Below are positions 14,368 through 23,188 of a stretch of DNA of 28,324 bases, piece by piece. The position numbers and the translations under genes are program-made. How positions within the stretch are numbered: the first letter of the stretch is position 1; every line of letters starts with the position of its first letter. This DNA comes from CAYYTU01 sp964474655 (lineage in GTDB: Bacteria; Chloroflexota; Anaerolineae; B4-G1), in the NCBI GenBank assembly GCA_964474655.1, contig CAYYTU010000038.1, positions 1 through 28,324 on the forward strand, written 5' to 3'. The notes below the pieces were generated by a model that made no database searches, had not been told where the DNA came from, and worked only from the letters and a program-made list of their open reading frames with translations.

Positions 14368-14889
14368 ATGCCAGATATTTACGATAAAGTAGAAGAGGGC
14401 CGCACGGCGTTGGAGAAGTTGACTGATTTTATCCCCGGATGGAAGGGTTATCAGGAGCGCCAGACCCGGCGTAAGGCCGATCAGGTGCTGCGGCGGACGC
14501 TGGCCAAGCAGCTGGGCGATCAACTGCGCGGGCTTGAGGCGGTGCAGAAGAGCCTGATCGCGAAGGGCCGGCTGGATCTGGTCGACGACCTGGGCAGCGC
14601 TGTCACCCAGCTCCAGACGTTCATCGACCGTATTCGGTTCGCCAGCTACGGTTACGCCGGGCTGTTCGATGCGGTCAAGGTTCGGCAGGCCGAGCTGGAA
14701 CGGCTCTATAACTTCGATGCTGCTTTGGTTGATTACGCCGATCGTCTGGCCGAGGCTACCGGGCATCTGCGGGAGGCCATAGCCGACGATGAGGATTTAG
14801 AGGACCTGGTGGGGGTGATTCAGGATATCACCCGTGAGGCCAACAGCACATTCGATCAGCGCGAGCACGTGATTCTGGAGAGTAGCTGA
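14368..14889 (+). CDS. All-helical cytoplasmic protein of unknown function in the SPFH module
   Basis: 173 residues, no signal peptide or TM. It is predicted almost wholly alpha-helical and partly coiled-coil (YQERQTRRKADQVLRRTLAK, LDLVDDLGSAVTQLQTFIDR, LVDYADRLAEATGHLREAIA), with a FASYGYAGLFDAVKV segment between the helical blocks. TAGGAGGGCGAA precedes the ATG. It sits between the zinc-ribbon gene and the SPFH gene on the same strand. PspA-like proteins occupy a comparable neighbourhood in ydj loci, but at 173 residues it lacks recognisable PspA sequence, so I call it only a helical partner candidate. Confidence 0.75.
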   Translation: MPDIYDKVEEGRTALEKLTDFIPGWKGYQERQTRRKADQVLRRTLAKQLGDQLRGLEAVQKSLIAKGRLDLVDDLGSAVTQLQTFIDRIRFASYGYAGLFDAVKVRQAELERLYNFDAALVDYADRLAEATGHLREAIADDEDLEDLVGVIQDITREANSTFDQREHVILESS

Positions 14890-14905
14890 TAATCGCGGAA
14901 ATAAC

Positions 14906-14928
14906 AACCCCGGCTTTCTGACGGGGTT
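14906..14928 (+). terminator. Weak hairpin before the SPFH gene
   Basis: AACCCCG (14906-14912) and CGGGGTT (14922-14928) form a perfect 7-bp stem with a 9-nt loop, without a U tract. It may be an intra-operon RNA-processing or attenuation site. Confidence 0.35.
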
Positions 14929-14962
14929 CTGGACCAGATTGAGGAATTGAGGAGGTCATAAG

Positions 14963-15994
14963 ATGGCGCGTATCTTCGATGTTGTCGAATTTGTCGATGA
15001 ATCCCACGACGAGATAGTACATCGTATTCCGGAGCGAGGCTCCGGTGATTTTCGCATCGGTTCGCAGGTGATCGTGCGGGAGAGTCAGGCTGCGGTCTTC
15101 TTCCGCGATGGTCAGGCGCTGGACACTTTTGGCCCTGGCCGCCATACCATCACCACAGCCAACATCCCCCTGCTGGTAGGTATCGTCGATAAGGCGTTTT
15201 CTGGTCAGACGCCCTTCAAGGCCGAGGTTTACTTCGTCAGCCTGCGCGAGTTCACGGACCTCAAATGGGGCACGCCGACGCCAATCACCATCCCTGACCC
15301 CGTCTTGCGTATGTCCCGCGCCCGGGCGCGCGGCTCGTATGGCATTCAGGTCACCGATCCTCAGCTGTTCGTCAACAAGATCGTCGGCACGCAGGGCCTA
15401 TATCGCACTGCCAATATTCAGGGTTTCTTCCGCTCTATGATCCTGACCAATCTGACCGATCTGGTGGGTGAGATGGGGAAGTCGGTCATCGATCTGGCCG
15501 GGATGGCGGAGGAGCTGACTGCCGCTGTGCGGGCCAAGGCGGCGGAGGAGTTCGCCGCCCGGGGTGTCTCCTTGACCTCGGTCTACGTCGAGCACATCGG
15601 GCCCACGGAGGAGACGGCCAAGGCGATCGACGAGGCCGCCTCGATGGGCGCGCTAGGCGATATGAACGCTTATATGCAGTTCCAGGCGGCGCGGGCTATG
15701 CGCGACGCTGCTCAACAAGAGGGCGAGGGCACCGCTGGCACCGGCGTTGGCCTGGGCGCTGGCTTTGGGATGGGCTCGGCTATGGCCCAGATGATGGGAC
15801 AGAGCATGCAGGGGCAGCAACAAGGCCAGCAACAGCAGCAATCTGGTCAGCCTGCTACTCCCCAGACGGCTGAGGATATCCGGGCTATGCTGGACAACCT
15901 GGAGGTTCGGTTGATGCAGGGGGAGATCAGCGAGGATCTCTACAACAAGCTCCAGGCTAAATGGGAATCCCGGTTAGAGGAGCTGAACGAATAG
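14963..15994 (+). CDS. SPFH domain protein of the YdjI type with C-terminal SHOCT-like domain
   Basis: 343 residues. The SPFH core (about 20-225) carries the YdjI-type landmarks IVRESQAAVFFRDGQALDTFGPGRHTI, IPLLVGIVDKAFSGQTPFKAEVYFV, LKWGTPTPI and a long amphipathic helix (VRAKAAEEFAARGVSLTSVYVE), here quoted in short runs. A Gly/Met/Gln-rich linker follows (about 255-305, with QQQGQQQQQ). The short C-terminal helical pair (AEDIRAMLDNLEVRLMQGEISEDLYNKL) is SHOCT-like. There is no N-terminal TM, so it would associate with the membrane face as an oligomer. In Bacillus subtilis YdjI recruits PspA during envelope stress. Here the neighbours are DUF2207, zinc-ribbon and helical proteins. GAGGAGG precedes the ATG. 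Confidence 0.87.
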   Translation: MARIFDVVEFVDESHDEIVHRIPERGSGDFRIGSQVIVRESQAAVFFRDGQALDTFGPGRHTITTANIPLLVGIVDKAFSGQTPFKAEVYFVSLREFTDLKWGTPTPITIPDPVLRMSRARARGSYGIQVTDPQLFVNKIVGTQGLYRTANIQGFFRSMILTNLTDLVGEMGKSVIDLAGMAEELTAAVRAKAAEEFAARGVSLTSVYVEHIGPTEETAKAIDEAASMGALGDMNAYMQFQAARAMRDAAQQEGEGTAGTGVGLGAGFGMGSAMAQMMGQSMQGQQQGQQQQQSGQPATPQTAEDIRAMLDNLEVRLMQGEISEDLYNKLQAKWESRLEELNE

Positions 15995-16009
15995 TGTGTT
16001 AGCGGCGGC

Positions 16010-16044
16010 ACAAAGCCCCCGCCCGACTTACCTCGGGGCTTTGT
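16010..16044 (+). terminator. Strong hairpin after the SPFH gene
   Basis: ACAAAGCCCC (16010-16019) and GGGGCTTTGT (16035-16044) form a perfect 10-bp stem, loop 15 nt. The tail is only moderately T-rich (ACGTTCTCTTCC). It marks the end of the DUF2207-SPFH module. Confidence 0.6.
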
Positions 16045-16083
16045 ACGTTCTCTTCCTCAGACAGACGGACACAAACTTTACCC

Positions 16084-19000
16084 TTGACTGAACAGCATCC
16101 TTCAGTGGCTTCTTTGCGCAGATGGATCGTCGTGGCCTTGCTTGCTGCGTCGATCATCTTCTTGATCGCGGCTGCTTTCCTGGCTTGGCGTGCGTCCCAG
16201 GTTCCCTTTGCCGGTTTTTTCACCGAGCCGACGCTGGTCGTCAACGACGTTGGTAGCTGGCGATGGCCCGGCTACGCCGCTGGCCTCCACGCTCCCCTTC
16301 AGCTGCGTGCTATTGATGGCGAGCCATTGGAGCATACCGCCGCTCTGATGGAGGCGCTGGCCCGTTACGAGCGGGGGGACGTGGTTACGCTGACGGCACA
16401 CGATCTGTCCGGCACCTCGCGCGAGGTGAGTATCCGCCTGATCGACCTGCCCCTCAAAGTGCTTGTCAACTACTTTCTGGTGCCCTACATTGTGGGATGG
16501 CTCTACCTGGGGATAGGCAGCTGGGTCTTCCGAGCTCGTCAGAATGATCGGGTCGCGCAGGTCTTCGCTTTGCTGTGTATCGTGATTGCGCTGAGCCTGG
16601 GCTTGCTTTTCGATGTCTACATCACGCACCGCCTTTCGCGCATCTGGATCACGGCCATATCTTTCATCGGCAGTGTGGGGATTCATCTGGCGCTGGTCTT
16701 CCCCCAGCGTGTACGCTTCCTGGAACGGGCGCCGGCGCTTTGTTATCTCTCCTACGGGCCGGGCGTACTTCTGGCGGTGACCAATCAGTTTGCCATCCTC
16801 AACTTCCAGCACCCCAGAGCCTACGGGATATTATGGGAGATCTCCCTGGCTTTCAGCATCGTGGGCGTGGTCGCTCTGCTGGCTGTGATGATCTATCGCA
16901 TCCGCTGCTCGGAATCGCCGGTGGTGCGGGCCCAGGCCCGTGCCATTTTGGCCGGCGTACTGCTGGGCTTTGGGCCATTTGCTGTTTGGTTCCTCTCGTA
17001 TCACTTCGGGCAGCCGATTATTTCGCTGCCGATGGCGATTGTGTTTTTCGTGGCTTTCCCCTTCTCCGTGGCTTATGCCATCCAGCGCTATCGGCTTTTC
17101 AATATCACAGTCGTGGTCAGCCGTGTGGTAGCTTACACGCTGCTGAGCGCTGTTGTGGTTGGTCTCTATTTCTTGCTGCTTTCGGCGGTCAATCGGCTCT
17201 TTGGGGCCTCTTTGCAGGCCAGTCAACCCTTCGTGCTGGGCATCTTTGTGCTCCTGCTGGCCGTGCTGTTGAACCAGGTCTGGGGACAGATGCGGCAGGC
17301 TGTGGATCACGTCCTTTTGGGCTCTGCCGCCGATCGACATCAGGTTGTCGACCAGTTCTCCGTCCAGATTGCGGAGGTGATGGACCTGCCCTCGATCGTG
17401 GCCGTCTTGAAGGAGCATCTGGCGCGGGGATGGGACTTATCGTACGCGGCGCTTTTCCTCTATGATCCGCAGCGGGCCTGTTATGCCCCTCGTGACCTGA
17501 TCGGGGAGAGGCACTTACGGGACGTTACCTTCGATCCTCAGGGACCACTCGCTCATCAGATGTTGAAGGGGCGAGAGAGTCTCTACCTCTATCAGGACCG
17601 GTTCTTGCCGGACGAGTTTGCGGCCGAGCGTGAGCGATTGGCGCCTCTGCTGCCGGCGCTCTTCGTCCCGGTGCCGGATCACGGCTGGCTGGCGCTTGGC
17701 CCCGGGCGTGGCGATTCGTTCACCTCAGAGAGCCTTGATCTCTTCGAGACGCTGGGCTCTTATCTAGCGATGGCCCTGGAACGGGTCGACTTGATCGAGG
17801 ACCTGAAGCGGCGCGTGGAAGAGGTCGATGTTTTGCGCTGGGTGGCCCAGGCGGTCAACTTCACGGTCGAGCTGGACGACCTGATGGAGCTGATCTACGC
17901 TCAGACCAGCCGCGTGCTCGATACCTCTAATTTCTATATCGCCTCCTATAACGCCGAAAAGGGGACCCTCTCTTACGACTTTTACGTGGAGGACGATGAG
18001 CGCCTATACCCGGACGAGGAGTGGTCGGTCGAGGTCGGTTTGACCGGCGAGATCACCCGCACCGGGCGTCCGATTGTGACCCAGGAGTACCTGGAGGAGT
18101 GCCGACGCCGGGATGTTGTGCCGGCCGGCAAGCCGGGCCGGGCCTGGATGGGCGTTCCGCTCAGCGCCGGGGACGAGATTATCGGCGTGATGAACGTCTC
18201 GAGCTTCGATCCAGCCGTGACCTATTCTGACGAGCAATTGACGATCTTCTCCGCCATCGCCGATCAGGCCGCGGCGATTCTGGACAAAGCTCGCCTCTAT
18301 CACGAGATGGAGGAACGCGCCCGCGAGCTGACCGTGCTCAACGAAGTGGGCAGCGTCATTACTTCCAGCCTCGATCTGGACACGGTGTTGAAACGGATTA
18401 TGGATAAGGCGGTCGATCTTCTCCAGGCCGAGGCCGGGTCGTTGCTCCTGATTGATCAAGAGACCGATGAGCTGGTTTTCGAGGTCACGACCGGGTCCGG
18501 TTCGCTCGATCTGGTCGGCTCCCGCATCCCGCTTGATACCGGCATCGCCGGATCTGTGGCCCGCGACGGCGAGCCGGTGATCATCAAGGATGCGCAGTCC
18601 GACCAGCGGTGGTATCGGGGGGTTGACGAGACCACCGACTTCATCACGCACACGCTCATCGCGGTGCCGATGGTCAGCCGAGGCGAAGTGATCGGGGTGA
18701 TCGAACTGCTCAATCGTCAGGATGGGCTGCCCTTCGACGCCGATGATGAGCAGCTGCTGACTGCCTTCGCTGCCAATGCGGCCGTCTCTATTGAGAACGC
18801 TCGTCTATTCACCCAGACGGACCAGGCGTTGGCCGAGCGCGTTCAGGAGCTCTCGATGATGCAGCGCATCGACCGTGAGCTGAACGCTACTCTCCAGTAT
18901 GATCGCGTGATGGAAATTGCCCTGGACTGGGCCCTGGAGATGACGGGCGCGGACGTGGGCTTTCTGGCGATGATGGTCGAATCGGAGGAGGGGGAACGCG

Positions 19001-20076
19001 GCCTGCGCCTCCTGGTCAATCGTGGGTATCCGGAGGAGGCGCTTGGGCCTTACCGCGAGCAGAACTGGCCTCTGGACCGCGGGGTGGTCGGTCGGGTGGC
19101 GCGCACCGGCGAGCCGGTTCTGGTGGATGACGTCGAAGATAGCCAGGATTACGTCGCTGCTGCGTCGGGGATGGTATCCGAGTTGGCCGTTCCCATCCGG
19201 CGCGAGGAGCGGGTTATCGGCGTGATTGGATTGGAATCATCGAAGCCCGGTCAGCTCGATCAGAAATGCCTGGAGGTCGTCACCCGTCTGGCTGACCATG
19301 CCGCTATCGCCATTGAGAACGCCCGTCTCTTCCGTCAGGTCCGTCGGGCCGACGAGGCCAAGACCGAGTTCGTCTCCTTCGTCTCTCACGAGCTGAAGCA
19401 GCCGATGACGTCCCTCAAGGGGTACACGGACTTGTTGCTCAAGGGCGTGGGCGGCGAGGTCTCCGATGCGCAGCGCGAATTTCTCAACACCATCCGCGCG
19501 AACGTGGAGCGGATGGGGAGTCTGGTCAACGAGCTGTTGGACGTCTCCCGTATTGAGAGTGGCCGCATCGAGCTGGATCTGACCACGCTTTCGATTGAGG
19601 ACGTGATCGACGAGGTGGTGCGTACATCCCGCGGTCAGCTCAAGGAGAAGGATCAGGTGTTGGACGTGGAGATAGCCGAGGATTTGCCCGCTGTGTGTGG
19701 CGACCCCGACCGTCTGGCTCAGGTCTTGAGCAACTTGATGAGCAACGCCACCAAGTACACCCCAGAGGGCGGTCATATCACCGTTCGGGCGCGTTATGTT
19801 GCAGCCGATGAAGTCGCTGGCGATTCGGATGGGTCGGATGGATTCGTTCAGTGTTCAGTGATCGATAGCGGTATTGGCATCTCGCCCGAGGATCAGGATA
19901 AGCTCTTCACCAAGTATTTCCGCGCCGACGAGCCGGCCGTGCGCGATGTGGCGGGCACCGGTTTGGGGTTGGTCATCACCAAGAGCCTGGTGGAGATGCA
20001 CGGCGGCGACATCTGGGTGGAAAGCACACCCGGCGAGGGCAGCACGTTCACGTTTACGGTCCCGGTGGCTCAGTGA
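16084..20076 (+). CDS. Multi-GAF membrane sensor histidine kinase
   Basis: 1330 residues from a TTG start without an obvious Shine-Dalgarno sequence, so the start is uncertain by a few codons. TM1 at 13-35, then an extracytoplasmic PDZ-like stretch (about 65-120: LRAIDGEPLEHTAALMEALA), then about eight TM helices (125-400), a layout recalling ComP-type sensors. Four GAF-like regions follow (430-570, the most divergent; 590-740; 749-905; 925-1085). HisKA has H1102 in SHELKQPMTSLKGY. The ATPase domain has N1221 in NLMSNATKYTPEGG, D1261 in DSGIGIS and G1291 in GTGLGL. All catalytic boxes are intact. It autophosphorylates on His in response to membrane or cytosolic ligands. No response regulator is nearby (orphan). 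Its stop overlaps the IPK start by 4 nt, placing it first in the isoprenoid/glycosylation operon. Confidence 0.93.
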   Translation: MTEQHPSVASLRRWIVVALLAASIIFLIAAAFLAWRASQVPFAGFFTEPTLVVNDVGSWRWPGYAAGLHAPLQLRAIDGEPLEHTAALMEALARYERGDVVTLTAHDLSGTSREVSIRLIDLPLKVLVNYFLVPYIVGWLYLGIGSWVFRARQNDRVAQVFALLCIVIALSLGLLFDVYITHRLSRIWITAISFIGSVGIHLALVFPQRVRFLERAPALCYLSYGPGVLLAVTNQFAILNFQHPRAYGILWEISLAFSIVGVVALLAVMIYRIRCSESPVVRAQARAILAGVLLGFGPFAVWFLSYHFGQPIISLPMAIVFFVAFPFSVAYAIQRYRLFNITVVVSRVVAYTLLSAVVVGLYFLLLSAVNRLFGASLQASQPFVLGIFVLLLAVLLNQVWGQMRQAVDHVLLGSAADRHQVVDQFSVQIAEVMDLPSIVAVLKEHLARGWDLSYAALFLYDPQRACYAPRDLIGERHLRDVTFDPQGPLAHQMLKGRESLYLYQDRFLPDEFAAERERLAPLLPALFVPVPDHGWLALGPGRGDSFTSESLDLFETLGSYLAMALERVDLIEDLKRRVEEVDVLRWVAQAVNFTVELDDLMELIYAQTSRVLDTSNFYIASYNAEKGTLSYDFYVEDDERLYPDEEWSVEVGLTGEITRTGRPIVTQEYLEECRRRDVVPAGKPGRAWMGVPLSAGDEIIGVMNVSSFDPAVTYSDEQLTIFSAIADQAAAILDKARLYHEMEERARELTVLNEVGSVITSSLDLDTVLKRIMDKAVDLLQAEAGSLLLIDQETDELVFEVTTGSGSLDLVGSRIPLDTGIAGSVARDGEPVIIKDAQSDQRWYRGVDETTDFITHTLIAVPMVSRGEVIGVIELLNRQDGLPFDADDEQLLTAFAANAAVSIENARLFTQTDQALAERVQELSMMQRIDRELNATLQYDRVMEIALDWALEMTGADVGFLAMMVESEEGERGLRLLVNRGYPEEALGPYREQNWPLDRGVVGRVARTGEPVLVDDVEDSQDYVAAASGMVSELAVPIRREERVIGVIGLESSKPGQLDQKCLEVVTRLADHAAIAIENARLFRQVRRADEAKTEFVSFVSHELKQPMTSLKGYTDLLLKGVGGEVSDAQREFLNTIRANVERMGSLVNELLDVSRIESGRIELDLTTLSIEDVIDEVVRTSRGQLKEKDQVLDVEIAEDLPAVCGDPDRLAQVLSNLMSNATKYTPEGGHITVRARYVAADEVAGDSDGSDGFVQCSVIDSGIGISPEDQDKLFTKYFRADEPAVRDVAGTGLGLVITKSLVEMHGGDIWVESTPGEGSTFTFTVPVAQ

Positions 20077-20894
20077 CGGACGTTCTCCCTGAACGTACGT
20101 TCTGCTTCGTCAAGCTCGGTGGTTCCCTCATCACCGATAAGGCCCGCGCTTATACCCCTCGCCCCCCAGTCATCGCGCGCCTGGCCCGCGAGGTGCGGCA
20201 GGCCCTCGACGAGAAAGATGGGCTGGAGCTGCTGCTTGGGCACGGCTCTGGCTCCTTTGGTCATTGGGCCGCTCGCCCCTATGATACGCAGCGCGGTGTG
20301 CACACCCGGGACCAGTGGCGCGGCTACGCCGAGGTGGCAGCTGCGGCCGGGCGTCTCAATCGGATTGTGACTGATGCCTTCTTGGAGGCTGGAGTTTCGG
20401 TGCTCAGCTTGCAACCTTCTGCTTCGGCCCGCTGCTATGATGGCACGTTGGTCTCTATGGACGTGCGCCCCATCCGCGAGGCGCTGAGACATGGCCTGGT
20501 GCCCTTGGTCTATGGCGACGTGGCTCTGGATGGCGTGCGCGGTGGCACCATCGCCTCCACCGAGGCGATCTTTCGTTACCTGGCTGGCGAACTGCGTCCG
20601 GACCGCATCTTGCTGCTGGGAGAGGTGGCCGGTGTGCTGGGGCGCGATGGACGCGTGATTTCCCACATCGGGCCGGCCGATCTTCACACCCTGCGCGACG
20701 TGCTCGCCGAGTCCGAAGCCGTCGACGTCACCGGGGGTATGGCGTCCAAGGTGGAACAGATGGTTGCGTTGGTGGAGCAGTATCCGTCGATGACCGTGCG
20801 TATCTTGACCGGGATGGAACCCGGCTTGCTTTGCCGCGCGTTGCTCGATTCTGAGCTGGCGCTTGGCACTTGCATTGAGAGCGCGCGCGATTGA
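20073..20894 (+). CDS. Isopentenyl phosphate kinase
   Basis: 273 residues, amino-acid-kinase fold. Landmarks are KLGGSLITDK (K14), LLLGHGSGSFGHWAA with the candidate catalytic His64, LVPLVYGDVALDGVRGG, IASTEAIFRYL in place of the more usual SGDD-type loop, and DVTGGMASKV. The HGxGSFGH element with a downstream GD-V motif separates IPK from glutamate 5-kinase and UMP kinase relatives. It phosphorylates isopentenyl phosphate to IPP with ATP in the alternative mevalonate pathway, which is established for some Chloroflexi such as Roseiflexus. The GTG start overlaps the kinase stop (GTGA). It complements fni and the prenyl synthase on the other strand; the decarboxylase that would feed it is not in the window. 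Confidence 0.9.
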   Translation: MTDVLPERTFCFVKLGGSLITDKARAYTPRPPVIARLAREVRQALDEKDGLELLLGHGSGSFGHWAARPYDTQRGVHTRDQWRGYAEVAAAAGRLNRIVTDAFLEAGVSVLSLQPSASARCYDGTLVSMDVRPIREALRHGLVPLVYGDVALDGVRGGTIASTEAIFRYLAGELRPDRILLLGEVAGVLGRDGRVISHIGPADLHTLRDVLAESEAVDVTGGMASKVEQMVALVEQYPSMTVRILTGMEPGLLCRALLDSELALGTCIESARD

Positions 20895-20913
20895 TCGCCT
20901 GAAGGTTTTGTGG

Positions 20914-21645
20914 ATGAAACTGAGTATCATTGTACCGGTTTATAACGAGGTCGACACGGTGGCTGAGATCCTGCGGCGGGTGCGAGCGGTCGATCTGACG
21001 GTTTCGATCGGCTTTGGCCCCCAGAACGGTGCACAGGTCAAGCTCGGACGACAGGTCGTGGTTGTGGATGATGGCTCGACCGATGGCACGCGGGCGGTGT
21101 TGCGCGCGCTGGAGAATGAGCCGGATGTCGACGCCGTGCTGCACGAGCAGAATCGGGGCAAGGGGGCAGCGGTGCGTACCGGGCTGGAGCACGCCGTCGG
21201 TGATATTATGCTGATTCAGGACGCCGACTTGGAGTACGATCCCCGCGAATACACCTCGCTTTTGCAACCGATCTTGGAGGGCCGCTCGCAGGTAGTCTAC
21301 GGCTCCCGCTTCCGGGGCGGTCCGACTAAGGCGATGTTCTTCTGGCATATGGTGGGCAATCGCTTCCTCACCTTGGTGACCAATGTTCTCTACGATACCA
21401 TCCTCAGCGATATGGAGACTTGTTACAAGGTCTTCACCCGTGAGGTGGCCGCTCAGCTGGATTTGAGGTCGCCTGGCTGGGGCTTCGATCCCGAGATCAC
21501 GGCCCAGATTCTAAATCTCGGCTACCGCATCTACGAAGTGCCTATCTCTTATACCGGTCGAGAGTTCGAGGAAGGGAAAAAGATCAGCTGGCGCGACGGC
21601 TTAACGGTGTTGTGGACATTGCTTCGGTATCGGCTCTTTCCCTGA
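20914..21645 (+). CDS. GT2 polyprenyl-phosphate glycosyltransferase (DPMS-like)
   Basis: 243 residues from ATG 20914, giving MKLSIIVPVYNE; GAAGG lies 8 nt upstream. The frame continues upstream into IPK, but that part has no GT2 character. Motifs: VVVDDGSTDGT, NRGKGAAVRTGLEHA, QDADLEYDP (metal-binding DxD-like), VVYGSRFRG, SDMETCYKVF, GFDPEITAQI and YTGREFEEGKKISWRDG. No C-terminal TM pair, so it resembles soluble, membrane-associated dolichol-phosphate mannosyl/glucosyl transferases. It would transfer a sugar from a nucleotide donor to polyprenyl phosphate at the cytoplasmic face. It is followed after 1 nt by a GT39-like gene, a natural user of such a donor. The sugar is unknown. Confidence 0.9.
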   Translation: MKLSIIVPVYNEVDTVAEILRRVRAVDLTVSIGFGPQNGAQVKLGRQVVVVDDGSTDGTRAVLRALENEPDVDAVLHEQNRGKGAAVRTGLEHAVGDIMLIQDADLEYDPREYTSLLQPILEGRSQVVYGSRFRGGPTKAMFFWHMVGNRFLTLVTNVLYDTILSDMETCYKVFTREVAAQLDLRSPGWGFDPEITAQILNLGYRIYEVPISYTGREFEEGKKISWRDGLTVLWTLLRYRLFP

Positions 21646-21646
21646 C

Positions 21647-23188
21647 GTGTGTGGTTGGCGATGGCCCCGCTGGGCGCTGGTTGCGCTGTTGCTCCTGGCT
21701 TGGGTGTTGAGGTTGCCCCTGGCGACGGTTCATCCCCTCCATCCCGACGAGGCGCTCTATGGCTATTGGGCGTTGAGGATCGGGTGGCGGGGCGATCCCT
21801 GGCTGGCTTCGGTGCCGGTCTACAAGCCGCCGCTGCTGCCCTATCTTTTGACGCTGGGATTGGCGCTGGCGGGCCGTTCTGAGCTGGTCGTGCGATGGTT
21901 GGGCTTGTCCGCGAGCCTGTTGACGGTGTCTCTGACCGCAGCTTTGACGCAGGCGCTTTACCGCGACGGGTGGACGATGATAGTGGCCGCCGTTGCGGTC
22001 GCGCTTTCGCCGCTGGCGATCACCTTCTCTGCCACCGCTTTCCTCGATCCGCCGATGGTTGCGCTGGGACTGGCTGCTTGCCTGGCCGCGGCCCGTGGTC
22101 GATCTGGTGGGGCCGGGCTACTAGCCGGGCTCTCTTTGGCGGCCAAGCAGACCGGGTTGGTCTGGATGCCTCTGATTGTTATCCTCTCTTGCTCTCTTGC
22201 CACAAGCTCCGGGGGAAGCCGCCTTCGGCATGCACAAAGCGATCTTGCTGCCCAATCCTTTCTGTCGCTCGTGGGAGGCTGGCTGGTGGTTGTGGGGTTG
22301 ATCTTTGGCTGGGATGCGGTGCGGGTCTCTCAAGGCGCACAGAGCTTCTGGCGCGAAGGCATCGTGGGCTACGGGGGGGTGCGCCTGATCTGGCCCCAGG
22401 AGCTCTGGCCTCGCCTGGCTGGGTGGGCTGCGACGTTGCGTCAAGTCTTCGCCTCGCCGGTTATCAATGTCTTGTTGGTCATCGGGCTTCCCTTCTTCGT
22501 TGGGCAAGCGATTTTCCGTCGCCTTGATGCCCTTGAGTGCTTCATCGATCTGGTGCTGATCGCTTTTGGCCTGACCTACTTTCTCATCCATTGGTTGTTT
22601 GCCTTCCCGGTCTGGGATCGCTATTTTCTGCCTTTGGTCCCCGTGCTTGCCCTCCTGATGGCCCGCACCTTCCACTTTCTGCTCTGCAGAGAGCGGTTCG
22701 TACTCGGCCGCTCATTACTTCCCCATGTCGCTGCCTCGGCCTGGGTCGCCATATCTATGCTGGTCCTTATCGCACTTTTGATCGTCCCCGCCATCCGCGT
22801 CATTCGTGATCGTCACAACCGTTATCACGTTGGCGGCGCGCGGGCGATATACGATGGCCTGGGTGAGGTTACCGCGTTCTTGCAGGCGCGCTCGGAGGGA
22901 GCGGTAGTCTACCACCACTGGCTGGGATGGCAGTACCATTTCTACCTCTTCAATGCTCCGGTCTTCCTTGCGTACTGGCCCACGCCGGCCTGGCTGGCGC
23001 GGGATGTGATGGCGTTTGGCGAGCGGGAACCGCGTTACATTGTCTTCCCGGCGTGGGAATCCTCAGCGCGGGTGGGGCGGGCGCTGGCGCAGGTTGGCTA
23101 CCGGCTGACATCGGTGCTAGAACCGTCCAGTCGCGTCGAGGGGGCGTCGTCGTTCACCGTTTATCGCGTGGAGTCGTTGGCGAACTGA
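21647..23188 (+). CDS. GT39/ArnT-like multi-TM glycosyltransferase
   Basis: 513 residues with about 10-12 TM helices, GTG start one nucleotide after the GT2 stop. The first external loop has HPDEALYGYWALRI, where the acidic DE pair matches the catalytic loop of GT-C enzymes of the PMT/ArnT group. Further conserved features are VYKPPLLPYLLTLG, the LAAKQTGLVWMPL segment and FPVWDRYFLPLVPVLALL near the last helices. It should take a polyprenyl-phosphate sugar, likely from the preceding GT2, and glycosylate a protein or lipid outside the membrane. Acceptor unknown. It overlaps the next gene by one base (TGATG). Confidence 0.85.
   Translation: MCGWRWPRWALVALLLLAWVLRLPLATVHPLHPDEALYGYWALRIGWRGDPWLASVPVYKPPLLPYLLTLGLALAGRSELVVRWLGLSASLLTVSLTAALTQALYRDGWTMIVAAVAVALSPLAITFSATAFLDPPMVALGLAACLAAARGRSGGAGLLAGLSLAAKQTGLVWMPLIVILSCSLATSSGGSRLRHAQSDLAAQSFLSLVGGWLVVVGLIFGWDAVRVSQGAQSFWREGIVGYGGVRLIWPQELWPRLAGWAATLRQVFASPVINVLLVIGLPFFVGQAIFRRLDALECFIDLVLIAFGLTYFLIHWLFAFPVWDRYFLPLVPVLALLMARTFHFLLCRERFVLGRSLLPHVAASAWVAISMLVLIALLIVPAIRVIRDRHNRYHVGGARAIYDGLGEVTAFLQARSEGAVVYHHWLGWQYHFYLFNAPVFLAYWPTPAWLARDVMAFGEREPRYIVFPAWESSARVGRALAQVGYRLTSVLEPSSRVEGASSFTVYRVESLAN

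Noticed and set aside
16575..17465. 296-residue frame overlapping the kinase TM region
   Set aside because: Out-of-frame reading of a gene with intact domains on both sides.
22927..23187. N-terminal extension of the YfhO-like protein
   Set aside because: It is inside the GT39 gene; ATG 23188 overlaps the GT39 stop by one base and starts a normal YfhO N-terminus.
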